Assembly: GCA_015680685.1 (NCBI GenBank)
Contig: MNCI01002109.1
Coordinates: forward strand, 460,370 to 524,369
DNA: 64,000 bases
Origin: Gnetum montanum
Lineage: Eukaryota > Streptophyta > Gnetopsida > Gnetales > Gnetaceae
Direction: 5' to 3'
Of the stretch, positions 46,701 through 57,915 are shown piece by piece (the first letter of the stretch is position 1; each line of letters starts with the position of its first letter). The notes under the pieces were generated by a model. It ran no database searches. It saw nothing but the letters and a program-made list of their open reading frames with translations, and had not been told where the DNA came from. The position numbers and the translations under genes were made by a program.

Positions 46701-48832
46701 CAAATGCCAACATATCTGAATAGCCAAATATAGTTGAAGAACTCTTTCCTAAAGTGTATTTTTTGCTCTAACAATGTTCAAGGAATGTTACAGGGACCTC
46801 TCGAATTCAACCTCGTCTTCTACTAGAAGAATTTTCCTCTCCACATCAGGAAGAAGATGGAGTAGACCTAGCCTCATGGCACTCATGTGTGCACTTATGA
46901 AAAAATTTCCTACCATGGGATATCAAATTTTCCTCTATAACCATATTAATAGAAGCTTGGTAATATTACCCAACAACATAAGTGGAAGTTAGATTAGCAC
47001 AGTAAGCAATATCATAAGATGTAGATTGCCTTGACTATGGTTAAGTAGCAATTCCACTTTTCATGGAATTAGGCAATAGAAGTTGATGATGATAGGGAGC
47101 TTGCAAGGTAGGATTGATGGACATAGGCTAGTATTGGTGAGATATAACTTATGGAGATGAATAAGTACTTGTCTAAATATGTGGGAATTAGGGATTTGGA
47201 GAATTCCATGAAGTAGAATCCTGTTGGCACATTTTGGCCATTTTATGGAGTAGGAATATGAAATCAATAGATATGATAAGTTCCTTTTAAAATATAAGGA
47301 TATGCACTTGAATATTATGACTAACCTTGCCTATTTAAGTTTTAGACAAATAATCTATTTAGTATTACTCTTTATAATGTGAGTTTTATTTACTCACATG
47401 GAATTTTAATTGGAAGAATGGGATGGATTACTTTTCCAGTTTTCAGTATCTTTGAATTTTTGAGTTCTAATAGATACAACAGGCAATCAACCTTCTCTTT
47501 GCTTGAGGTTAAATCTATCATTCAAGACAAGCCTAATACAAAGCTAATATGTTTAAGTTCTAGTAGAAACATTTAGTTTGAAAATGTGCATTTTAGATAA
47601 GAACACATGGCTAGGATATCAAGGACTTAATAGTTTAAAGTTTAAGAAGTGCATTTGAATGGTGCCACAAGATATTCTCTATAATGAACTATTGGATTGC
47701 TACTCTAAAAAGTGGAAAAATAATTAAAAAAGGATATAACAAGGGTTTGCTATTGTTTAAGGAATCATATTCTAAGTTACTGGGGTAGCAATTAAAATTG
47801 AAAGTTAATAGACAGTCATCAAATCAAAATTCTTGTCCCAAACAAGAAAATAAACAATTAACATAGCCTCATATGTTTTCATAATCAAGTACACCAGGCT
47901 CATCATTCTTGTTTCCTCCATTGCACTATTGGGAAAATTTCCTTGTTACCTAAGATAAATTCCATGGGAAATGAGTTCCTACATGTGTATGAAGACAGAA
48001 TATATCTAGGTCATATTCTATGAGGTGTGGTAGTTATGAAGGTAAACAAGGCATCCAATGGTAACAAGGGAAAAGAATTAACATTAATACATGTGATCAT
48101 AGTTGAAGAATTTTTGTATGTGGTCTGCTCCACTTAAACCTTTTGTTGTCTGTAGCATCTACTCAAACAATAATAACAAATTGCAAATTTTCACCAGTTA
48201 CAGAACATTGTAGCTCTTCCTTGTATGTTTCTTTTTAACACTCATGACTATCAAATTTCTCACTTACCTATGCGTAGAGTATTCAACAATGACAACTATA
48301 ATTTCCAACTGGGAATAGATAACCCTAACATGTGATAGTGTTAGCAAAAAGGTTGGGGAAGGCTAGAATGCAAAATAGCAAAATCACAACTCAATAGTGG
48401 TTTAATATAGTCTAAAGAGGGCCAACTACAAACCAAATAAAATGATTTAGAGAGATCAAGCAGGAAAAATTAATAGTCCTAGTCTCGATACCAACAACAA
48501 TGATAGAGGTGATGCCGGCACTAGAGATCATGACGGCTAAAAACACGGTTATGAGACTCCAATAGTGAAAAATCTAGAAGCATCAATAGTTGCTAGAGAG
48601 GAAAGAGGCAAGAAATGGAGCTTGAAAAATTTCTTAGTAGCCCTAAAATCAACAAAAAATGCATTAATGTGTTGTGGATTTCAAATAAGTCTATGCTTGA
48701 AAACACGTCTGTTCATCACATTGACACCATTTTTTGCAATGGTTACATGTTGATGGAGATAAAGACAGAGAAGAATCATGCACATAAAAAAAACCTTGAT
48801 TCTTGTATTGATAATGATTTTATGTTGATGAA
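46701..48832. other. Decayed sequence, partly minus-strand Athila gag
   Basis: The minus strand at 46990-47270 has a Tyr/Ser/Pro-rich composition like the gag tail of B, but no motif. 47280-48480 shows nothing recognisable. A plus-strand pair of frames (48565-48863) reads KFLSSPKINKKCINVLWISNK; origin unknown. Confidence 0.35.
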
Positions 48833-49634
48833 TGATGAGGTACCTTTACGCTCAACGATATGAATACAAGCACATATGCGTGATTTGGTCGAATTCTGCG
48901 GATGGACTAGTTGTGACACCTAAATAGTTATACATTGACTGCAGTTTGCTATCTTTCCACTTGGACTAGTAGTAGCTTTGTCACATATGGTTTAGTCTAG
49001 AGTGAGGCATATGATGTTGTCCCAATTCTACATTACTCCTAATAACAGAAAAGATAAATTGATTAAACTAATAATGGAAGAAAAACCTAAATTAGCCTAT
49101 GGTGATGGTATTCATCCTTAACACCATACATGTCTTGGACTTCATGGGATTATTGCTAGGCATGCCAAGTATTCATGCTTAAACACTCATGATTAAGGTA
49201 TACACATTCCATTTAATGACAGGAAAAGTAAATAACAATAAATCAAATTGTTAACTAAAGAAAGCATTAAATAATTAAAAAAATAAAGATTAATCTAAGT
49301 AAATGCTACAATGATGAAAGTAATCTTGATCTTTATTGCCAATCATGCATGTGTCCAAGTATGTCACACTTGAACAAAGGTGCTATGCAATTACAAATGT
49401 TACAGTACAAGCATGCACTAGGAATAACTAGCTTGAAAGAAAGAAATTGAAAATTGATAACTAAATTGCCAAAAAAACTAAAAAGAAAAGAACTTCCCTA
49501 AAAAATTTCAACTATGCACCTAAGTGCTATATTTATAAACTAACACAGGAATTACAATATCACATATACAATATTATATCCAGGCCATGATATTGCATAC
49601 TCAATATCGAGGCTTGACAAACTACGATTCATAA
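48833..49634 (-). repeat. Athila-like LTR, minus strand
   Basis: Reverse complement of the element C LTR with decay: TGATGAGGTACC at 48833 is the LTR end, GTCACATATGGTTTAGTCTAGAGTG (49 kb) matches its U5, TTTATTGCCAATC its AATAAAG region, and CGATTCATA at 49625-49633 the start. A TATA counterpart lies at about 49546. Confidence 0.75.
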
Positions 49635-51050
49635 TACCCCCACAACTGAATAAAAACTCAACCTTGAGTTAATACAATGAGAAATAAGCCCATTATAAAA
49701 CATTATGAAGGTATGGGATTATTGACTACTATTGACTAACCATGCCACAGTATGGGAAACACAAAACTTGGAAAAAAAATGAAAATAAAAAATGTTGAAA
49801 CTCATGTGGTTTTCGGAGGTGGTGGCTCCTTCATTGGTGCTTTTCCTTTGTTTGGTATTGTAGGCTTCTAAGATTGCTAACGTGTGAGAAGCACCTATGG
49901 TTTCTCTTCTTTCATCTAGGGATCATGCACATTCTATGCTAATGTCCTAATGTTTGATGGAGCTAGCACCTCCCATGGACACAACAACTGTGGAAACATC
50001 TAGTTCGCTTTGACATACCATAAAGAAAACTACCATTGTTCCTCCTCATAGGCTCTGGATTTATCTTGTAATTCATGGTAATCTATCAGCCATCAAGCCA
50101 AATTTGTTGCTACATCTCTTTGATCGTGGTAGCTTACTTTGACCACTTCTAATTTTGAGTTTGCAACTTCTAATTTTTGCAACATTTTCTTATGTTTAGC
50201 AAACTATGTCTCATACTTAGCATAAGTGGTGGGTACCTATTTCTCAAGCTCATTTCTCAAGTTTCCTACTATTAACATGGCTAAGTTGACATATCGTAGA
50301 TTTTCCAACTCCATGTACTCCATTAAGTCTTAAATTTGTAGGTCTCAACTTTTTAGTTTTACTTGTTGGGCAAAGGCATATGTGTCCAATATGGCTTGCC
50401 AGTTAGTGTGTTAAGCACTAAAAGAGTTAATGTGAGTCTTAGCCATATGGATCTCCTTTTTGATTATTTTTTTATACATCCCCACTTGATCATGAAAGTG
50501 CTCTTTCAACTTCTTATGCTTCTTGGCCTCATTCTACCATGCATTGATCTTTATTGCCATCTTTTGATAGATGGCATAGACCTCCTCCATAGAAAGGGTT
50601 CTATTTTCCCTAGCCAAGTGATTCATATCTTGGTTGACCCATACTAATTATTCTTGCATCTATTGAAAACTTTCTTCAAGAACATTCTTCTGTTTCTCAA
50701 TTTTTGTCAACCAAAGATTTCTAGTAACAAGTTGTTTATTCTCCTCCTATAGGTTGATAGCCTTAACATGTGTGTACATTTAAGCTTATGCCTTGGAAGC
50801 ATCCCAATCAACTTGTTCTTTCTCCCTTGTCATTTTTTATTTTCTTTCAATAATTTATTTATTTTCTCATTTCTAAAAACATATAATTGGTCAATTACGA
50901 TGAATTGTAGGATGTCAAGCTTTTCTAGTAGTCTTTATAGCTTTGCTTCTGCATGCTCAGCCCTAACTTCAACCATGATCAATTTTCCTTTACTTGAAAT
51001 GAGGTTGAAACACCCCAAAATATGTGAGGTCATTCTCACTTCACCAAGCA
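49635..51050 (-). pseudogene. ORF3 C-terminal half of an Athila-like element, minus strand
   Basis: Begins (minus strand) near 51040 with LISSKGKLIMVEVRAEHAEAKL, matching LISMKGKLVLTEVRAEHGEAEV of element C, and runs through the coiled-coil half down to the PPT reverse complement ATACCCCCACAACTG (49634-49648). Stops are frequent, but much of the frame can be followed. It is cut on its upstream side by the LTR of element D at about 51070. Confidence 0.7.
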
Positions 51051-51284
51051 TTACAATTCACGCAGCACTATGGTAGTTCTCCAGGAGGAGAACACTCTCA
51101 ATTCAGGCTGGTTAGTTCAGCAAATTTTCTACTTTGGGCATGAATAGGCTCTATGGATTATCCTGCTTGTTCACCTAAGTAGTCTGCCTAGCCGACAGCC
51201 TGCTTAGAAATGATGTGCAGAGTTGGCAGCAGCATTCTGGATGTGCGAAACAATTCAGCAAGTTTTCTAAGTCACGAAGTCTGC

Positions 51285-51780
51285 TACGCTATGCTACACC
51301 CCGCTATGTAGTGTAGCAAGCTTAAGAAAACATTTGCAGAGTATAGTGCCACGCTACACCCCGCTATGTAGTGTAGCAAGCTTCAAAAAACATTTGCAGA
51401 GTACAGTGCCACGCTACGCTACGTTATGTAGCGTAGCGTAGCATAGAAATAACTATACAGCCAGTTTCATTGCCCAACTTCAAGTCCTTCAACAATGTCC
51501 CTTTCGGTTAGGAAGCGATGGAGCATGTCTGTTGCTATGCTACGCTAAGCTACATGGCGCAGTGAGGCGTAGCAATCCTATAGAAGAAACAGAAGGCAAC
51601 TCAAAGGGCAAGACCAGCAGGTTTGCAAGTTTCATAGTGCAGGAAGCAAAGTTCATAGATTGGAAAAATTATTTGCGACTAAGGCCAGTCGCTATGCTAT
51701 GCTACGCTACATAGCATAGCATACCATAGCAAGTATGTAGCCTACATGTGGCAAAACACACGAAAACAGGCTACGTTATG
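51285..51780. repeat. GCTACG/CGTAGC palindromic repeats in the LTR of D
   Basis: Includes a 12-bp perfect stem (51411-51422 with 51428-51439, loop GTTAT) and a 10-bp stem (51694-51703 with 51713-51722). A 60-base segment with CTACACCCCGCTATGTAGTGTAGCAAGCTT is directly repeated at about 51292 and 51352. Confidence 0.85.
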
Positions 51781-52047
51781 CTGAGCATGCTATGCTAAAA
51801 AACACAGTGAAGCATGCGGGTGGTTATGCGACATCAATGCACTTCACCTAATTGGACCGTTGGCACACATCTCCAGATGCTGACAATGCAATTACGGCAT
51901 GGCAAGCTCATAGTTGCGGCATGATAGACTCATAGTCACAATGGTCATGCATGTCCAATGGTCATACTAGCACATGCAGCACAAGCAAGTCAACGAAGGC
52001 CTAGGGCACGTGGCGTCCAAATTGCCCCTTTCACATACCCTTGGTCC

Positions 52048-52055
52048 TATAAATA
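52048..52055 (+). promoter_or_regulatory. TATA box of element D LTR
   Basis: TATAAATA in GGTCCTATAAATACCCC, about 270 bases after the palindrome cluster and 640 bases before the LTR end. Confidence 0.65.
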
Positions 52056-52692
52056 CCCCAACGAGCAGCATTTAAAGGGTTCAAAATTTTTCCAAGTTCT
52101 CGACTTTTCTTCTCTTTGGCAACACGAATTCTCTTCTCAGCACATTGTAACATCAAGCATTATAAGCTTTCTGTTTGACATTGCAAACAGTTAGCATTCC
52201 CAGCTGACATTTTGTTCTGTCCCTCTTCTACCACCTTGGTAGAATCCCCACATTGTTAGTGCCTAAGTTTGCACCCAAGCACATAACCTGCTTTGCTCTA
52301 CACATCCTGGTTACTCTCAGGATCTCTACACTCTGTCGTGTTGTGCAACCGATTGTATCCATCTTGACAAAGCAAACTTGTAGCTTCAGAGCGATGCATT
52401 TTTCTAACTGCATTTTACTTTGTTTCCTGCTTATTGTCATGTGTTGCATTGTTTTCTGATTTATTTACTTTCAAGCATTACTTTGCATTTTCGCCCCTGT
52501 TTTCAAATGATATGTTGTAAAAGGCTATATAGACATTGATTAAGTCCTTGTTTAATCGACCAGACCGTTCAGGGCACCCTGTATCCGCACACACCCAGCA
52601 TGGCCATCCCGTGGGTATAGGGTCGAAACGGTCACGCCCACCAACCCCTCGGTGTTTTCCAGCCATCGACGTTTTTGGTTGCTACAGTTTTT

Positions 52693-52710
52693 TGGCGCTA
52701 GAAGGAGGGA
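52693..52710 (+). other. Primer-binding site of element D
   Basis: TGGCGCTAGAAGGAGGGA starts with the TGG expected for pairing to a tRNA CCA end and follows the LTR by six bases. Ogre/Tat elements often use tRNA-Arg; I could not verify the tRNA here. Confidence 0.6.
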
Positions 52711-52743
52711 TTTTTGATGCCTTTTTCATGTGGCATGGTAGTT

Positions 52744-53305
52744 CTCTAAGCGTTATGTACCTTGATACACATAAGCGTAAATGTGACACCCTCTAGTGGT
52801 TGTTTACGCTTTGTGCAGTGCAGATAGGTCGCCTCGACAGTTCCTCGGGAGCCCTATAGAACACAAGGCCTCCAATTGCCAATTAACTAGCCTGTTTGAT
52901 GGTATTCTTGCTTGAGCTCTATACCTCATTGCGCATTAGCGTATCATGTGGTATAAGTCGGTCGCTTCGACGATTCCCCTGGAGCCCTGCGAGACATAAA
53001 GCCTTTTTGTTCACTAGTTAACTTGCTCATCCTACGGTAGTCTTGCGTGCACTCTGTACCTCATTGTGCATTAGCGTATCGTGTAGTACAGGTCAGTCGC
53101 TTCAATGGTTCCCCCGGAGCCCTACGAGATGTAAAGCCTACTTCATTAATTTATTTGCCTATCTTATGGTAGTCTTGCACATGCTCTGTACCTCATCGCC
53201 CACTAGCGTAAACGTGACATCCTTTTGCAGTTGTTTATGCTTTGTGTGGTGCAGATTGGTTGCCTCGATGGTTCCTCAGGAACTCGGCAAGATGTAAAGC
53301 CTTCA
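52744..53305 (+). repeat. Tandem repeats in the leader of element D (four units)
   Basis: Units start near 52744, 52917, 53052 and 53184 and share GTACCT..CATTAGCGTA, GTCG(C)TTCGA..GGTTCC, GGAGCCCT.CGAGA and AAAGCCT blocks; spacing 173, 135 and 132 bases. Non-coding, between PBS and gag. Confidence 0.8.
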
Positions 53306-53377
53306 TTTAGTTGCTTTTCAGTCTCTTTATTCTTTTTGCACTTTTTTACGCTCTTTTGCAAAACTACTTAGCTTGCA

Positions 53378-55480
53378 ATGGCTTTTTCAACTGCTACTGC
53401 CAATGCCTTTAATGTGGAAGTTCCCTTCAATGTTGAAGCTCCCATCATGGTTTAAGGCACTACTGGTGCCGAACAACCATTGAATCTGATGCTAGAAACA
53501 CACTGATCTCTCAAAATCCAAAATCGGGGACCTGAGGGATTGGCCTAGCAACATGAGCGTTACAGTTTCCTTTGTGCAAAGGTGTAGGCCAATCTGCCCT
53601 TGGATGTACACGAACTCGAGGACAAATGTAGCTTCGAGTTCGCTTACTGCAACGGGAAGGAATTTGTTCCTACTCCTGGCATTTCTTTACCTTTAACACA
53701 AGTGTACCAAAGGCTTCTAGACCAACTAATCCAGTTGGCTAGGCTTAGGGAGCAACAAGACACAATTTCCAACCAAAATGATGCTTTCCAGGACGAACAG
53801 GAGGAACTTGATTCCCAATCAAATGAGGGAGGTCTAATCGACCCTGCTCCTGTCCCTCATACCCAGTCCTTTTGGGCCAAGCTGTTTTCTGTTACCGCTC
53901 CCTTTATAATCATGCCTACGCTTCTACAACCTGCGATTACAGCTACTATGGGTAACCACACCAATCTTGTAGTGTTTCAATGCCTGCTCTCGCCTGTTTC
54001 TCTTGTCTCGTTTGCAGCTATTGTCCCTTTGCAGGTTGTTCATAAGTCTATTCCTGTGGCACATATCATGCCAACCATGGCTACCCTGCCACATGCTCAT
54101 ATCGTATCTACTTCACAGTCATACGCGACTTTTGTCTTTATTCCTACGTTCATGTCTATTCCACCCACTATGGCGGGCCCTAACCCATCCACACGGTGGG
54201 CCCCATTTGCTTCTTTGCCTACCCCGTAGTCGTTGTAGATGTCTCACTACGTTCGCTCTCAAATCCACCAAGCCTCGCAGACGGTACAACCCAACATAGG
54301 GCTATGGTCTACGTTGCCAGTGATCCAAGTGGTCCATCCGACAGCCCAACCAATGGTTGCTGCTCTAACAACACCACCCATAGGGTGGTGGACAACATAG
54401 GTAGCATCGCTCATGGGGGTTGTTCCAATGGTACCATCAATGGGTCACACTGCCACCCCCACCATACCATAGGTGGGAGTGGCCTTCGTAGCCCCCCAAC
54501 CGTCTACAACAACGTCGGGTCTAGACCAAGTGTTTCAGCTCATCCAGACCCTCACCAAGGAAATAAAATGCCTCAAAGCTACTAGGTCTGACACGGTACA
54601 AGTCATGGACTTCTACTAGGATGACCCCATCAGCCCTACAATCCTTGCTTTGACACTACCCCCAGGGATGTCTCTTCTGCATTTCATGAAGTACGATTGG
54701 GAGGGAGATCCCAATGCACATCTTATCACCTTCAGGTTTGAGTCTATGCTATTGCAACAATGGTCGCACATGATCATTCGCCTCTTCACTATGTACCTAG
54801 CTGGGAAAGCCCTTGATTGGTACCGTGCATTGCCATGCTCATCCATTTCAACTTTGGAAGAGCTACTGATCCAGTTCGTGACGCGCTTCAAATACAACTT
54901 GAAGCCAGAAACCACGCTGGACCAGTTGATGAGTGTGAAGCAAGAGCCCCTAGAGCCAGTCCAAAAGTTCATCCAGCATTAGAGTGCAACCCTTAGCGAG
55001 ATCTGCGAGCCCATCATGGAGGCCCACCTGTTGGCTATCTTTAAGGGCGTAGGGAACGACTTCATCAAGTCCAAACTGTCCTATCTTGCTCCTTGCTTTC
55101 TTAGTCAGGCTTTCACTCAGACTAAGAGCATACAAGAAGCAGCTGAGGCAAGCAAAGACCCGACCTATATTTCTTACAAGAACACATTCACAAAGAAGGA
55201 AAAGGATAAAGCCCCAACAACCATAGTTGCCATTATGATAGCTGAGGCCAAGCCCAAACCTAGCAACAAGGGTAGTAAGAACAACAAGGAACCAGCCACA
55301 CCTGCGGCTAACCTTGCGCCCAAATCGAGCCACATGCTGCAACCTGTTGTACCTACACCTGAGGAATCTGCACAATCCAAGCCCAACTTTGAGCGCAAAG
55401 ACCGCTCAAAGTACACCTCGTTGCCTCTTAAGCCTTCAAAACTTCTGAAACAACTACTGGTAGTGGGATACATCTGACAC
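53378..55480 (+). pseudogene. gag of element D
   Basis: ATG at 53378 opens one frame of about 700 codons with roughly ten in-frame stops (mostly TAG) and no shift until 55480. Residues 1-400: Ala/Pro/Thr-rich N-terminus. Capsid-like domain 54616-55180 with GMSLLHFMKYDWEGDPNAHL, FTMYLAGKALDWYRALP, TLEELLIQFVTRF and PLEPVQKFIQH, typical of Tat/Ogre gag. Ends with a Lys/Pro-rich stretch and SKYTSLPLKPSKLL. Forms the particle in an intact element. Confidence 0.82.
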
Positions 55481-56340
55481 AAATAGATGTCAAAAGAAGT
55501 AATCGCAAAACATCAACTCTACTGCGAGCTCGTTAGGAACCCCTCTTTGGCTCTGCCCAATGAGACTCTCGTTCCTAGGGGTTCAGGCTAGACATGTTTT
55601 GTGACTACCACCAATAGTGTGGTCACAACACGGATTACTGTATGGCGTTATAGAATGACATCCAGAGATTAATAGACCAGGGGAAACTGGTGTTAGACGA
55701 AAGCAACCCAATACTCCCCGAAAACCAATCTATGTATGTCTACATGAACCCTTTCAATGCTAATAATGTCGATTACGTAATCAACAACATCGGCATCGAC
55801 AGTGAGCCTAGGCCACCCCAACAGCCATTCATAGTCCGTGTTGCTCAACGTAGTGCACTAGTACCACAAGCAACTAATCAAAGCTCGCAACAGCCTTTCG
55901 TCCTGAGAGTCCCACCACGGGCATCCACTTTCATGCCACCTATTGGTGGGATCATGCGGTCCCACCTGCTAACACCTCTAGCTCCATTCATCATCAAAGG
56001 GTTGATGTCCTTGAAGGTCCCTGTCTCACGCGAAACAATTGAGCAGCCTTCTTACCCCGCAAGGTGAGAAGTCCACTTTGTAGGCGAGATGTCTAAGGGA
56101 AGTACCATCCCAGGTACCCCTAAGCCTACGTCCTCGCTCCTTGCATTTGTGCCAAAGACAAAGGTTGACACGACCATGCAGCCTACATCACTCTACCAAC
56201 AAGGATCTGAGCCCAGATCCGAAGTTTCTTTTCCTCGAGAAATTTGTCTTCTGGGACGGATAAAGGAGGAGGAAGGCATCAAACTAGGAGGTGGACAAGA
56301 CCTCTTAGACGCCCTCACACAAGTCAAACAAGCTCTAAAA
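55481..56340 (+). pseudogene. gag C-terminus of element D with Cys/His motif
   Basis: After a frameshift near 55585 the frame reads DMFCDYHQ-stop-CGHNTDYC and NDIQRLIDQGKL (55590-55690), the standard Ogre/Tat motif C-x-Y-H..GH-x-T-x2-C followed by the Leu-Ile-x2-G-x-L helix. Then a Pro/Gln-rich linker open from 55690 to 56067 and from 56089 to 56343. Confidence 0.75.
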
Positions 56341-57188
56341 TAAAGGAATGCTACACTGAGCTTGTATGACTTGATCATGACATCTACTGCACACCGAGAT
56401 GCTCTGATCTGCATGTTGACAGTGACTCTGGTCAAAGAAGATATGCCAGTGGAAGAAGAAGCAATCTACTCGGTCATGCTTTCCTCTGCACCCGCAGGGT
56501 CAAAATGGCCTCAACTAACCTTTTGCAACGACGCCATTAGGAAGACCTTGAGAAGGGTCAAGTGATCACATCATCCCTATTCATTATAATTTGGGTTGGT
56601 CAACATCAGATCTGAAGGGTACAGGTTGATGACAGGGCTGCCACAAATGTCATTCCCTTCCCCATTGTAGACAAGCTGGGCTTGGTCAACTAGATCAAGC
56701 CCACAACAACGACATGCCTAAGGTTGTTCAATGGGGTACGAGTCATGGTAAAGGGCACAGTTCACATAAACTTCGTAGCAGGGGACTAGTTCCCCACAGA
56801 CGCAACGCTTATTATGGTCAAGGAAATGCCTGGGTTTAACCTGATCTTGGAGAGATCATGGTTAGCACAACTTAGGGATGTCTCCTCACCCATACACCAG
56901 GAGATTCGCCTACCTTACGTAGGCAGAGAAGTGGTGATCCACGGTGACGAAATAGCAACGCAAGCGATCCACAACGTAGGCATGGAAGAAGGCTCAGAGG
57001 TTATAACTTCTGAGAATGAAGCACCTGTTGCAACTTACAATGACTACCAGGTGGAGAGCTTGGTTTACCGAGTTGATCCCCAAAACGAAAATGCATGGAC
57101 TGAGTTGCCCTTCCAATTAGGAGGCAATGACACAGATGAAGGCCTTGATGGAGCACCTTGGCCTTATGTCTCACTCAACTTGCATTAG
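56341..57188 (+). pseudogene. Aspartic protease of element D
   Basis: LYDLIMTSTAHRDALICML (56359-56415) is the usual Ogre/Tat lead-in. The catalytic motif reads VDDRAATNVIP (about 56627) where VDNGSS or VDxGAS is expected, so the Gly after the catalytic Asp is lost. FNGVRVMVKG, MPGFNLILERSWL (hallmark LGRPWL) and LPYVGREVVIHGDE follow, open from 56814 to the stop at 57188. No RT follows; the non-coding array begins 76 bases later. Confidence 0.78.
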
Positions 57189-57264
57189 GTCAAGAAGTAG
57201 ATTTGCCTAGCGTACCAGCCCCACTACTTCCTGCTCACATATTACTCATATGCTTCAATGTTAT

Positions 57265-57464
57265 GGCCCGAAATGGCTGAAAACTAGCAATATGCAATGG
57301 CCCAAAATGGCCTAAAACTAGCAATGCTACGTTATGGCCTAAAATAGCCTAAAACTAGTGATACGCAATGGCCTGAAATGGCCTAAAACTAGCAATGCTA
57401 CACTATGGCCCGAAATGGCCTAAAACTAGCGATACGCAATGGCCCGAAATGGCCTAAAACTAGC
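57265..57464 (+). repeat. Stem-loop repeat array 1 (six units)
   Basis: Units of 24 bases start at 57265, 57299, 57336, 57370, 57407 and 57441: GGCC, a 6-base loop (CGAAAT type), GGCC, TAAAACTAGC. The spacers alternate 10 and 13 bases (ATACGCAAT and ATGCTAC.TTAT types), giving a 71-base double unit. Each unit can fold into a 4-bp stem. Confidence 0.9.
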
Positions 57465-57915
57465 ACATGAAAGCATGAACATTCTATACAAAATGCATGT
57501 ATGCAATACACAAGTTAGTGCAAAATCCTCTTGCCTCATTCAAAACTGTTGCCTTTCAATGTTTGCAAAATTTGTTACACAAAATTTCAAAAATCCAAAA
57601 TTTCAGATTTTCAAACAAAAAATCCCATGCAGTCATGGTTTTTCTCTATTTGCATCTTTTTCACCATCCGATCCTTCATCATTGCCCTGTGCATTGCCTT
57701 CTCTCGCGTTGCCCGCAGTCAGCTCTTCATCCCTTCACTCTACGGGTACTGTGCCACCACCTGGGGCCTGCATCATGGAGGTGAAGTGGTTAGTTAGGGC
57801 AACAAACGCAAACTACAATTGAGCATAAACATTAACACAGTAGAAAGCGATTAACTTGAGAAGGTCCCACATCTGTCTCGAAGGGTATCTAGCCTAAGTC
57901 AAGCCTGAGGCGACG
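57465..57915. other. Non-coding stretch after array 1
   Basis: T/C-rich on plus strand. It would be the 3' UTR of the antisense gene. Open frames at 57439-57822 are low complexity and start inside the repeat. Confidence 0.45.

Larger units (their letters stand above)
51070..52686 (+). repeat. 5' LTR of element D, left boundary uncertain
   Basis: The right end GGTTGCTACA (52686) lies six bases before the PBS. The left end is placed where homology to the minus-strand ORF3 stops and a TGGTAG occurs; this is a guess. The U3 part is full of GCTACG/CGTAGC motifs. Without the 3' LTR the length cannot be confirmed. Confidence 0.55.

Noticed and set aside
57265-57464. CRISPR-like array (24-base repeats, 10/13-base spacers)
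   Set aside because: Spacers are too short and repeat themselves; the context is a plant retrotransposon with no cas genes. It is a tandem stem-loop repeat.
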